A stretch of DNA of 64,000 nucleotides from Streptomyces sp. RerS4 (GTDB lineage: Bacteria; Actinomycetota; Actinomycetes; Streptomycetales; Streptomycetaceae), in the NCBI RefSeq assembly GCF_023515955.1, contig NZ_CP097322.1:558001-622000 (forward strand), written 5' to 3'. This document shows positions 1 through 6,899 of the stretch, in pieces. Position 1 is the stretch's first letter. Every line of letters starts with the position of its first letter. Both the position numbers and the translations under genes were made by a program. The notes beneath the pieces were generated by a model. That model had not been told where the DNA came from. It saw only the letters and a program-made list of their open reading frames with translations, and did not search any database.

Positions 1-40
1 GGCTCACCTTAGGGCCTGGGCGGCGGCCGGTTACTGAATA

Positions 41-109
41 TCTCCTTGACTCCTCAAGCTTCTGCGGGTTTCCATGATCGAACCAAAGAAGCTTGAGGAC
101 TCAAGGAGA
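41..109. promoter_or_regulatory. Paired MarR-type operators forming a 23-bp inverted repeat
   Basis: Arms 41-63 and 87-109 are reverse complements over 23 bp with one mismatch, around a 23-nt spacer. Each arm also holds its own 14-bp palindrome: CTTGACTCCTCAAG at 45-58 and CTTGAGGACTCAAG at 92-105. The right-hand site overlaps the Shine-Dalgarno AAGGAG (103-108) of the MarR gene that starts at 115. The two sites are about 47 bp apart centre to centre. This suggests autoregulation by a MarR dimer bound at two sites. If transcribed, the same sequence would also make a hairpin that hides the ribosome site. Confidence 0.7.
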
Positions 110-114
110 CTGCA

Positions 115-573
115 ATGAGTGAGGCGCTGGACGTATCCCTGCGCTTGGTGAAGGCCCAGGCGGCGCTGGTGCGGCGCTTCGACTCTCGGCTGGGCTCGCT
201 GCACGGAGTGAGCCTGGCGGACTTCATGACCCTGCTGCACCTGGGGCGGGCCGAGGGCGGTCGGATGCGGCGCGTCGACCTCGCGCAGGCGCTGGGCCTG
301 ACGGCCTCGGGCGTGACCCGGGGGCTGGTGCCCCTGGAGCGGATCGGGTTGGTCGTACGGGAGACGGATTCCCGTGACGCCCGCGTCGCGTACGCCGCGC
401 TGACGGATACCGGCCGCGAGCGGCTGGGCCACTGCCTGAAGGCCGCCGAGCAGGTCGCCGCCGAGGTGTTCGGCGCACCCGACTGGTCCGGCGACGAGGT
501 CGCGGCGCTGAGCGGACTGCTCACGCGCATGGGCGGTACGGGCCTGCCCGAGGACCACGCTGCGGGCGTCTGA
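115..573 (+). CDS. MarR family transcriptional regulator
   Basis: A 152-residue winged-helix regulator of normal MarR length. It would bind a palindromic operator as a dimer and probably responds to a small aromatic ligand or oxidant. The DNA-binding core is visible around residues 40-85 (DLAQALGLTASGVTRGLVPL followed by an ERIGLV recognition wing and RETDSRDARV), flanked by helical dimerisation segments. The ATG at 115 is chosen for the AAGGAG six bases upstream. The preceding paired palindromes point to autoregulation. Its regulated partner may lie to the left, outside the window. The family call is firm and the ligand unknown. Confidence 0.88.
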   Translation: MSEALDVSLRLVKAQAALVRRFDSRLGSLHGVSLADFMTLLHLGRAEGGRMRRVDLAQALGLTASGVTRGLVPLERIGLVVRETDSRDARVAYAALTDTGRERLGHCLKAAEQVAAEVFGAPDWSGDEVAALSGLLTRMGGTGLPEDHAAGV

Positions 574-638
574 CGGGCCGCGGGCCGCTCCTCGCCCTCG
601 ACGGCCCGCGCCGGCGTCGCCGAGGTCGCCTGTCAACC

Positions 639-682
639 CCGACACCCTGTTCGGCGTTCGAAACCGCCGATCAGGGTGTCGG
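639..682. terminator. Long hairpin after the MarR gene
   Basis: CCGACACCCTG at 639-649 pairs perfectly with CAGGGTGTCGG at 672-682. After one T-T mismatch, six further pairs (651-656 with 665-670) close an 8-base loop. The structure lies 66 bases past the MarR stop and has no U-tract, as is common for Streptomyces terminators. Confidence 0.6.
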
Positions 683-792
683 TAGTCCGCCGTTCGGGGG
701 ATGAACCCCGCTCGCCACCGCGTCCCCTTCCTAGGATGAGGTCGCCGCCTCCGCCCGAGTGCGGCATCACACGTGCGCAGACAGGGAGTTGG

Positions 793-1452
793 ATGATGAA
801 GCGGTGGGGTGTGCTGGTCGCTGCCGGGGTACTGGCGCTGGGACCGACGGCCACGGGCGGCGCCCAGGCCGGTACGGAGTCCGCGCACTGCCCGACGGCG
901 GAGATCTTCGCCACCGACAACACCGAGATCATCACGGATCCGGCCGACCCCCGACTGGACACGAAACTGCGGCACTTCGACCGGGAGGTGCGCGGCGTGA
1001 TCCGCGCGCACGGCGCGCGGCCGGGCCCGTCGACCCTGCTGGACGGCGTCTTCTGGTCGAGCCGGCTGGGGCAGGCCACGTACGAGCGCTCGCGTGAGTT
1101 CGACGTCGCCCGGGTCGACCGCGACGGCCTGCACCACATCGCCGACGTGCTGCGCAAGCGGTACGACCAGGAGTCGGTCCTGACCTTCCGCTGCCTGCCG
1201 CGCACGTCGCCCGACACCGACGCGGTGGAGATCCAGGCCGACGGGGTCAGCGCGACCCGCCTGCACGACGCCCTGGTCGCGGATCCGGAGGCCCGCGAAC
1301 GCCTCGGTGGCGGCTCGGTGGCCCTCGACGGCCGCCTGGTCCTCATCGCCCCGCTGTCCGACCTCCCGCTCGCCCGCGCCTTCACCACGACGCTCGGCGT
1401 CGACTGGGACGAGGCCGAAGTGCGGTACGGGGACCAGGAGTTCGTCGAGTAG
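793..1452 (+). CDS. Putative secreted protein, unknown function
   Basis: 219 residues with an N-terminal signal peptide: MMKRW, a hydrophobic run, then an AQA-like cleavage site near residue 25. The mature part is acidic, with two Cys (one just after cleavage, one near the middle) that could form a disulfide. The ATG at 793 (or 796) follows AGGGAG at 783-788; an in-frame start further upstream would put charged residues ahead of the signal peptide and is unlikely. I recognise no family. The C-terminal segment with EARERLGGGSVALDGRLVLI looks like a small alpha/beta sensor-like fold, but that is only an impression. Confidence 0.6.
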   Translation: MMKRWGVLVAAGVLALGPTATGGAQAGTESAHCPTAEIFATDNTEIITDPADPRLDTKLRHFDREVRGVIRAHGARPGPSTLLDGVFWSSRLGQATYERSREFDVARVDRDGLHHIADVLRKRYDQESVLTFRCLPRTSPDTDAVEIQADGVSATRLHDALVADPEARERLGGGSVALDGRLVLIAPLSDLPLARAFTTTLGVDWDEAEVRYGDQEFVE

Positions 1453-1526
1453 GTACGGGGCACTGGGTACGGGGCACCGCGTACGGGGTACGGAGTACAC
1501 ATCCGTGCGGTGACAGGGAGGTACGC

Positions 1527-1592
1527 ATGTCCGCGTCCGACGGCTTCTCCGTGAGCGCCCATCCGCCCGGCCCCTCCGTGCGCCCGCGATGA
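1527..1592 (+). CDS. Possible 21-codon leader ORF coupled to the DUF1353 gene
   Basis: ATG at 1527 follows AGGGAGG with good spacing and opens 21 codons ending TGA at 1590-1592. The stop overlaps the ATG of the next gene as ATGA, the usual sign of translational coupling in this genus. The peptide MSASDGFSVSAHPPGPSVRPR has no recognised family. It may be a leader whose translation feeds ribosomes to the gene below, since that gene has no Shine-Dalgarno of its own. It could instead be the true N-terminus displaced by a frameshift. Confidence 0.4.
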   Translation: MSASDGFSVSAHPPGPSVRPR

Positions 1593-2518
1593 GGCGGGAA
1601 CCCGAGGGCCCGGTCCCCATGCAGCCGGCCCGGTTCTACGACGGTGGCGTCGACGCCGACGCCGACGCCGGGCAACCGGAGGTCCCGCCCGACCCCGGCT
1701 GCGATGCCCGGATCGAGCTGGTCCGGGTCGCCGAGCGGGGTCGCGAGCAATTCGCGATGTCGCGCCGCATCGCCTACCGCGACCGGCACCTCGGCGAGCT
1801 CCTCGTGCCGCGCCGCACCCGCACCTTCCGTAGCGACCTGACCTCCGTGCCCGCGCTGTTCACCTGGCTCGTGCCGAAGACCGGGGAGCACCTGCCGGCC
1901 ACGCTGCTGCACGACGGACTGATCCACCCGCCGGGCGACCCGACGTACACCTCGACCGACGGGCACGTCGTGCTGCGCGCGGAGGCCGACCGCGTCCTGC
2001 GCGACGCGATGGCGGACTCCGGTACCGCGCTGATCCGGCGGTGGCTGATCTGGTCGGCGGTGGCGACGGCGACGATGCTCGACGGCAGGGGCACGGGCTG
2101 GTCGAAGGCGCTCGCGTGGCGCTACCGCGTGACCGCGGCCCTGACCGTCGTCCTGATCGCCTCGCTCGGCGTCTGCGCGTCGTTCGACCTCTTCGACGTC
2201 GCGGTCCCAGGAATTCCGCAGCTGCCGTGGATGGGCGAGCGGCCGTGGTGCGTCGAGCTCGTCGGCGGCCTGTCGGGCGCGGTCGTCCTCCCGCTGGCGA
2301 CCGCGCTGCTCTGGGGACCCTTCCGGATCGCCGGCGCGGTCGTCGGGCTGAGCCTGGCGCTTCTGCTGCACGTCACGGTCGCGCTGCTCGCCCTCACCGC
2401 GCTCTACCAAGTGCTGGAGCGGTTCACGGCGCGACTGCCGAGGGTGGCCCTCGCGCTGGCGATCGGCGGGACGGTGGTGGTCCTGCTCGCCTTCGCGGCG
2501 GTGCTCGTCCCGCGATGA
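1589..2518 (+). CDS. DUF1353 domain protein with C-terminal membrane helices
   Basis: 309 residues. The N-terminal half carries the DUF1353 signature: RTFRSDLTSVPALFTWLVPK, then TLLHDGLIH around residues 105-112. This domain is often seen in phage-related proteins. The C-terminal half has about four hydrophobic helices (around 185-205, 230-250, 255-275 and 285-307), so the domain sits on a membrane anchor. The start at 1589 is coupled by ATGA to a short upstream ORF; a second in-frame ATG lies at 1619. It converges on the LysR gene. No other phage genes are nearby, so I do not read it as a prophage remnant. Function unknown. Confidence 0.7.
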   Translation: MRREPEGPVPMQPARFYDGGVDADADAGQPEVPPDPGCDARIELVRVAERGREQFAMSRRIAYRDRHLGELLVPRRTRTFRSDLTSVPALFTWLVPKTGEHLPATLLHDGLIHPPGDPTYTSTDGHVVLRAEADRVLRDAMADSGTALIRRWLIWSAVATATMLDGRGTGWSKALAWRYRVTAALTVVLIASLGVCASFDLFDVAVPGIPQLPWMGERPWCVELVGGLSGAVVLPLATALLWGPFRIAGAVVGLSLALLLHVTVALLALTALYQVLERFTARLPRVALALAIGGTVVVLLAFAAVLVPR

Positions 2519-2546
2519 CGCGAGGCCTGCCCCGCCCGGCTGCCCC

Positions 2547-3596
2547 TCAGCCGCGGCCCGCGCCCGGACCGCGCGACATGGGGGACGCGCCGCTTCGAGC
2601 ATCTGGGACGGCGGGCGGCCGTGGGGCCGTCGCCGGGCCGGGGACGTGGGGTGGTTGTTCGGGGAGCCAGTCGTGGGCCGGCCAGTCGTGGGCCGGGGTG
2701 TACTCCAGCCACCGGCTGCGTCCGGCTTCCGCGGCGCAGGCGGCGGCGAGGTCGCTCAGCCTGGGGTGGGTGGTTCCGGTGCGCCACAGCAGCGACCAGG
2801 CGTACAGCGGTGTCGGGTCGACCAGGGGGACGGAGCGCAGGCCGGGGATGTCCGGCAGGGGCACGTCGGCCGGCAGCAGCGAGAAGCGGCGCGGGTCTCG
2901 CACCACCTCGGCGAGGAAGTGCGTCAGGCCCAGGTTGACGCCGCCGGCCCGTTCCCGGATGCCGAAGTGGTCGGCGAACCGGCGGAGGAAGTCCAGCCGG
3001 TCCAGCGTCGCACCGGGTGCCCACAACACGCTGTCGCGCAGCTGCTCCGGCCGGATCGCCGGCTCGCCCGCGAGCGGGTGGGCCGCGCTCAGGACGGCGT
3101 CCACGGGTTCCAGGCGGACGAGACGGTGCGTCAGACCGGCGGGCAGCGGTGGGTGGACCCGACCGAAGGCGGCGTCGATGTCGCCGTGCAGCAGCGCCGT
3201 CGTCACCGTCGACAGGTCGCGCCCATGGCTCAGCTCCAACGCCGGCGCGGGCGCCCGGGTCCGTCCCGCCACCTGGGCCAGCGTCCGCATCGGGGCGTAG
3301 AGGTGCCCCCACACGTCGACGCGCAGCGGGCGGTTCTCGCTCGTCATCGCCGCCACCGCGTCATCGGCGGCGGCCAGTGCCCGCCGGGCCGGTTCGAGGA
3401 AGCGCCGACCCGTCTCGGTGAGGGCCACGCCGTGGCCGAGGCGCTCGAACAGTTTCGTGCCGAGCTGTGATTCCAGGCGCCCGATCCGTTTGGACACGGC
3501 CTGTTGAGAGATGACCAACTCCCCGGCGGCCCGGCCGAAATGCAGTTCCCGGGCGACGTGCACGAAGGCACGCACCTGCGCCATGTCCAGATCCAC
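2547..3596 (-). CDS. LysR family transcriptional regulator
   Basis: 349 residues. The N-terminal winged helix-turn-helix is clear (AQVRAFVHVARELHFGRAAG, then SQQAVSKRIGRLESQLG, residues 5-46), followed by the periplasmic-binding-like effector domain to about residue 300. A proline-rich tail of about 40 residues is longer than usual. I chose GTG at 3596, giving VDLDMAQVRAF; ATG at 3584 is an alternative. It is divergent from a hydrolase-SDR gene pair, the classic LysR arrangement, with a perfect palindrome in the shared promoter region. It probably senses the substrate of those enzymes; the ligand is unknown. Confidence 0.88.
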   Translation of the reverse strand: MDLDMAQVRAFVHVARELHFGRAAGELVISQQAVSKRIGRLESQLGTKLFERLGHGVALTETGRRFLEPARRALAAADDAVAAMTSENRPLRVDVWGHLYAPMRTLAQVAGRTRAPAPALELSHGRDLSTVTTALLHGDIDAAFGRVHPPLPAGLTHRLVRLEPVDAVLSAAHPLAGEPAIRPEQLRDSVLWAPGATLDRLDFLRRFADHFGIRERAGGVNLGLTHFLAEVVRDPRRFSLLPADVPLPDIPGLRSVPLVDPTPLYAWSLLWRTGTTHPRLSDLAAACAAEAGRSRWLEYTPAHDWPAHDWLPEQPPHVPGPATAPRPPAVPDARSGASPMSRGPGAGRG

Positions 3597-3611
3597 GCCC
3601 CCACCATAGGT

Positions 3612-3628
3612 GACAACCGATGGTTGTC
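3612..3628. promoter_or_regulatory. Probable LysR operator
   Basis: GACAACC-GAT-GGTTGTC is a perfect palindrome with 7-bp arms. It lies 16 bp upstream of the LysR start and about 57 bp upstream of the divergent hydrolase gene, so a bound LysR protein could control both directions. Confidence 0.6.
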
Positions 3629-3684
3629 GAATGTTCCCGCCCGTTGTTGGATCACCGGGTGGTGCGGCGGGTTGCATCGTCCGC

Positions 3685-4761
3685 ATGCGAAGACTGATTC
3701 CCACGGGGGAAGTGACGCGTGGCGACACCCGCGTGGTCGGGCACCCGCCGCAGGGCAACCGGGCCGACTTCGCCGCCGCGGAGTTCGTCGCCGCACAGTG
3801 GAGCCGTGCCACCGGCGCGGGCATCGACCCGCACGAGTACCGGCGCGTCACCGAGGGCCTGGAGTCCCTCGACGACTGGGGTCCGGCCTTCCGGCGGACC
3901 GGGCTCGGCTACGTCGAGCGCGCGGCGGACGCGGGGTCCGTCGTGTCGGCGGGTGAGTACCTGCTGATGGCGGCCCGGTGGCTCCACGTCGCCACGCTGG
4001 CGCCGTACGCGCAGGCGCATCGCGCCGCGGCCGAGGCGGACGACGCGCTGGGCCGGGGGCTCGCGCTGCTGGAGCCCGGGGCCCGGCGGGTGAGCGGCGA
4101 GGAGTTCACCGGTTGGCTGCGCGGTCCCGCCGACGCTGCCGGCACGGTGATCGTCGTCCCGGGTCTGGACTCGGCCAAGGAGGAGTTCCTCGACCTCGTG
4201 TCCGCGCTGCTCGCCCGAGGGCTGGCGGTGTTCGCGATGGACGGCCCCGGGCAGGGGGTGCTCGCCGCGACGACGACCATTCGACCGGACTACCACCGGG
4301 TCGTCGGCCGCGTCATCGATGCCCTCGGCGTCACGCGCGTCGGCGTCATCGGCCTCAGCCTGGGCGGCTACTACGCGGCCGAGACCGCGGCACTTGAGCC
4401 GCGGGTGGCGGCCGCCTCGACCGTCAGCGGCCCGTTCCGCCTCAGCTGGGAGGAACTGCCGCAGCCCGTACGGGACATCCTCGTCCGGCGCGCCGGCGGC
4501 GCCGAGGCCGCCCGCGGATTCGCCTCTCAGGTGGACCTCACCGCTCTGGCACCGCGCATCACGGCCCCGCTGCTGGCGGTGGACGGAGGCCGGGACGTCA
4601 TCCCCGGCGTGACGAACGGGGAACGACTGGCCCGCCTCGCACCGCACGGCACCCACCTGTCCGTCCCGCACGGCGACCACCTCCTGGGCAACGCCCGAGC
4701 CGACTGGCTGCCGCTCGTCACGGACTGGATCACACGCACCCTCACAGGAGTAACGGCATGA
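3685..4761 (+). CDS. Alpha/beta hydrolase, FrsA / dihydropseudooxynicotine-hydrolase-like
   Basis: 358 residues from ATG 3685 (GTG 3712 is a plausible shorter start). An N-terminal helical cap of about 140 residues precedes the hydrolase core: VIVVPGLDSAKEE (oxyanion loop), FAMDGPGQG, and the nucleophile elbow GLSLGGYYAAE. The C-terminal VDGGRDVIP and PHGDHLL supply the acid and the histidine. Long N-terminal cap plus DGPGQG plus GxSxGG is typical of the FrsA-like group, whose members cleave C-C or ester bonds. Translation is coupled (ATGA) to the SDR gene, so the two probably act on one metabolite under control of the divergent LysR gene. Confidence 0.8.
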   Translation: MRRLIPTGEVTRGDTRVVGHPPQGNRADFAAAEFVAAQWSRATGAGIDPHEYRRVTEGLESLDDWGPAFRRTGLGYVERAADAGSVVSAGEYLLMAARWLHVATLAPYAQAHRAAAEADDALGRGLALLEPGARRVSGEEFTGWLRGPADAAGTVIVVPGLDSAKEEFLDLVSALLARGLAVFAMDGPGQGVLAATTTIRPDYHRVVGRVIDALGVTRVGVIGLSLGGYYAAETAALEPRVAAASTVSGPFRLSWEELPQPVRDILVRRAGGAEAARGFASQVDLTALAPRITAPLLAVDGGRDVIPGVTNGERLARLAPHGTHLSVPHGDHLLGNARADWLPLVTDWITRTLTGVTA

Positions 4762-5504
4762 ACCGCTTCACCGGAAAGACCGTCCTCATCACCGGCGGCA
4801 CCAGCGGCATGGGGCTGGCGACCGCGCACCGGCTCGTCGTCGAAGGCGCCCGGGTCGTCATCACCGGCCGCACCCGCGCCCGGGTGGACGCCGCCGTCGC
4901 GGCCCTCGGCGCGAACGCCTCGGGCGTCGTGGCCGACGTCGCCGAACTCGGCGCGGTGGAGGCACTGATGGGAACGGTGCGCGACCGTCACGGTCGCATC
5001 GACAGCCTCTTCGCGAATGCGGGTGCTGGCACGTTCCTGCCGTTCGAGAGCATCACCGAGGTCGACTTCGACCACACCGTCGACGTCAACCTGAAGGGTG
5101 TGTTCTTCACCGTCCAGAAGGCGCTGCCGCTGCTCGTCGACGGGGGCTCGATCGTCATCAACGCGTCCTGGACCCTGCACCGGGGCAACAGCGTCCTCAC
5201 CCTGTACTCCGCGACCAAGGCCGCGGCGCACAACCTGGCCCGGACCCTCGCCGCCGCACTCGCTCCGCGCGGTATCCGCGTCAACTCCGTGAGCCCGGGG
5301 TACATCGACACCCCCATGTACCGGGCGTACGCACCGAGCGAGGCGGAAGCGGCGGCGGTGTCCGCCGGGATCGTCGCCGGGCGGCTCGGACGCCCGGAGG
5401 AGGTCGCGGCGGCGGTGGCGTTCCTCGCCTCGTCCGACGCGTCCTACGTCAACGGCCAGGACCTCGTCATAGACGGCGGCCTGGTCGGGGCGGTACCCGC
5501 CTGA
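4758..5504 (+). CDS. Short-chain dehydrogenase/reductase (SDR)
   Basis: 248 residues, a classical SDR. The NAD(P)-binding TGGTSGMG motif is near residues 12-19, a GRTR segment after beta-2 suggests NADPH preference, NAGAG is near 90, and the active-site YSATK carries the catalytic Tyr and Lys. The C-terminal SPGYIDTPM and VNGQDLVIDGG are standard. The start overlaps the upstream hydrolase stop by four bases, so they form one operon. Likely oxidises or reduces an alcohol/ketone produced or used by the hydrolase; the substrate cannot be read from sequence. Confidence 0.88.
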   Translation: MNRFTGKTVLITGGTSGMGLATAHRLVVEGARVVITGRTRARVDAAVAALGANASGVVADVAELGAVEALMGTVRDRHGRIDSLFANAGAGTFLPFESITEVDFDHTVDVNLKGVFFTVQKALPLLVDGGSIVINASWTLHRGNSVLTLYSATKAAAHNLARTLAAALAPRGIRVNSVSPGYIDTPMYRAYAPSEAEAAAVSAGIVAGRLGRPEEVAAAVAFLASSDASYVNGQDLVIDGGLVGAVPA

Positions 5505-5521
5505 CGACGCCCCGGGGGCCA

Positions 5522-5539
5522 TCCCCGCGCAGGCGGGGA
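5522..5539. terminator. Hairpin between convergent genes, resembling a type I-E CRISPR repeat
   Basis: TCCCCGC-GCAG-GCGGGGA forms a 7-bp stem with a 4-base loop 17 bases past the SDR stop, between convergent genes. With its flanks (ATCCCCGCGCAGGCGGGGAG) it closely resembles a type I-E CRISPR repeat, but no second copy follows, so it most likely acts as a bidirectional terminator. Confidence 0.55.
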
Positions 5540-5585
5540 GCAGGTTGCCGGCCCGGGAGTCCATGCGGGCGGCGAGCGGGCGGGA

Positions 5586-6152
5586 CTACGGGGCGATCCG
5601 TTTGTAGTAGTGCCAGGGGAACGAGCCGGGGCCTACGCGGGTCCAGCCCTCGGTGGTGAGGCGGCGGCGCTGGCCCACGAGGGCACGGCGGTGTTCCCAG
5701 GTCCGGTCCGAGGCCTCGACCACGAGGCGCAGGGGGCCGTAGTCGACCAGGTGCCAGCCGCCGCGCCCCGCTTCCTCCAGCGCGGCCATTTCGGTGAAGG
5801 CCGTGACCGGGGTGATGACCCGCCGTTCCGGGCCGTCGGCCGGTTCCGGGTGGGCGGGGGGCGACGGCGGCTTGACGGCGAACCGCTGCTGGGCGGCCTG
5901 CCGGCTGACGCCGAGGACCCCGCCGACCGCGTCCCAGCTGTGGCCTGCGGCACGGGCCCCCTGGATGGCCTCGCGTAGCAGCCGGCTCGACTCCTCCGCG
6001 CCGACGCGGGCGGCGGCCACCAGCCGGAGGTAGCCCTCGCCGTCGTGTTCCAGCGACGCGGCCAACCCTTCGGGCGCCGCCAGGACCGCGCTCGCGATCG
6101 ACTCGCGGATGCGGTCGGCCTCCGCCGCGCCGATCAGGCTCCCGCCGGTCAC
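5586..6152 (-). CDS. Small HTH protein, unknown function
   Basis: 188 residues. The middle holds a helix-turn-helix (HSWDAVGGVLGVSRQAAQQR, about residues 70-90) of the sigma-region-4 / HTH type, preceded by a helical segment and followed by a 90-residue basic and aromatic C-terminal domain ending WHYYKRIAP. GTG at 6152 is chosen because it overlaps the stop of the upstream membrane-protein gene as GTGA. Co-transcription with a two-helix membrane protein, plus two GTCAA-N7-TTGAC palindromes in the operon promoter, suggests it is a DNA-binding autoregulator. That role is inferred. Confidence 0.65.
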   Translation of the reverse strand: MTGGSLIGAAEADRIRESIASAVLAAPEGLAASLEHDGEGYLRLVAAARVGAEESSRLLREAIQGARAAGHSWDAVGGVLGVSRQAAQQRFAVKPPSPPAHPEPADGPERRVITPVTAFTEMAALEEAGRGGWHLVDYGPLRLVVEASDRTWEHRRALVGQRRRLTTEGWTRVGPGSFPWHYYKRIAP

Positions 6153-6457
6153 CGGCCGCCGTCCGCGGAGGGGGCGAGGGGACCCAGGGGCTCCAGCGCG
6201 TCGAGGCGTTCCTCGTCGCGCGCCGCCTCGCCTCGGTCGGTCCGCTGCCACTCGGCGGGCAGGGAGGCGGCCAGGGCGCCCATGGCCGCGAAGAGGATGA
6301 CGTCCGCGCCGATCAGGGCGGCGGTCGGACCGGCCCCGAGGCCGTCGGCCAGGGTCAGGGCCACGCTGATCAGGCTGATGGCGATCGCCAGGAAGCCGAA
6401 CACCAGGGTGATCTGGAGAGCGCCGGCAGGGGACGAGGGCTTCGAAGAAACGTTCAT
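6149..6457 (-). CDS. Small integral membrane protein
   Basis: 102 residues with two strong transmembrane helices (about 14-36 and 43-65) and a charged cytoplasmic tail rich in Asp, Glu and Arg. No known family. It is the first gene of an operon with the HTH protein, overlapping it by four bases. The start codon is only three bases from a palindromic promoter element and lacks a convincing Shine-Dalgarno, so a leaderless transcript is possible. The pairing of membrane protein and DNA-binding protein resembles a membrane-tethered regulatory couple, but nothing in the sequence proves contact. Confidence 0.65.
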   Translation of the reverse strand: MNVSSKPSSPAGALQITLVFGFLAIAISLISVALTLADGLGAGPTAALIGADVILFAAMGALAASLPAEWQRTDRGEAARDEERLDALEPLGPLAPSADGGR

Positions 6458-6460
6458 GTC

Positions 6461-6506
6461 GTCAATGTTCCCTTGACATGATCCTTTTCGTCAAGGGCTT
6501 CTTGAC
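6461..6506. promoter_or_regulatory. Two tandem GTCAA-N7-TTGAC palindromes in the promoter of the membrane protein-HTH operon
   Basis: GTCAATGTTCCCTTGAC at 6461-6477 and GTCAAGGGCTTCTTGAC at 6490-6506 share the outer GTCAA/TTGAC arms, with centres 29 bp apart. On the minus strand a TTGACG -35 candidate (6494-6489) lies inside the distal site. A repressor on these sites would cover the whole promoter of the gene starting at 6457. Confidence 0.65.
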
Positions 6507-6521
6507 ATGGGATGGTGATGG

Positions 6522-6773
6522 CTACCGGCGGCGCGCCGCCAGGGCCGCGTTCGCCTTCATCAGGGCCGGCACCAGCAGGTACACCACGACCGGAATGGCT
6601 ATCACCGTCAGGACCAGCGTCTGGACGGGCAGCGGTACGTCCCGCAGCAGCGGCCGCAGCAGGGCCAGGGCGACGGTGATGGTCGGGTAGACGGCCAGCC
6701 AGGTGATCACCGCGCGACGGTGGATGGACGGTGCGGCGGGTGCGGGTGCGGGTGCCGGTACGGGTGCGGTCAT
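6522..6773 (-). CDS. Small two-helix membrane protein, TetR target
   Basis: 83 residues: a Pro/Ala-rich N-terminus, then two membrane helices (about 24-42 and 50-70) separated by a short loop, and a basic C-terminus. The ATG at 6773 follows GGGAGATTCCG; longer readings run into antisense sequence and are rejected. It is divergent from the TetR gene, with two near-identical palindromes between them, so it is very probably the gene that TetR represses. The family resembles small DUF2798-like membrane proteins, but I cannot assign it firmly. Confidence 0.7.
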   Translation of the reverse strand: MTAPVPAPAPAPAAPSIHRRAVITWLAVYPTITVALALLRPLLRDVPLPVQTLVLTVIAIPVVVYLLVPALMKANAALAARRR

Positions 6774-6820
6774 CGGAATCTCCCCTGGTATGCGGTCTGC
6801 GCGGCCGGGAAATCTGATCC

Positions 6821-6878
6821 CCAACCGTTCGGTTGGAGTCTTGCACAGCGGCGACCGCGAATCCAACCGAAAGGTTGG
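6821..6878. promoter_or_regulatory. Two TetR operators and a leaderless TetR promoter
   Basis: CCAACCGTTCGGTTGG (6821-6836) and CCAACCGAAAGGTTGG (6863-6878) are 16-bp palindromes sharing CCAACC/GGTTGG arms, with centres 42 bp apart (about four helical turns). The second covers the -35 position of the TetR promoter, whose TAGGAT -10 box is at 6887-6892. Confidence 0.75.
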
Positions 6879-6899
6879 GAATAACCTAGGATGGGCCGC

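Noticed and set aside
1589..2518. Prophage remnant suggested by the DUF1353 domain
   Set aside because: No integrase, structural, lysis or attachment sequence is nearby, and the domain is fused to a membrane anchor.
5518..5600. A CRISPR array
   Set aside because: Only one repeat-like unit exists; no second copy within a spacer distance and no cas gene in the window.
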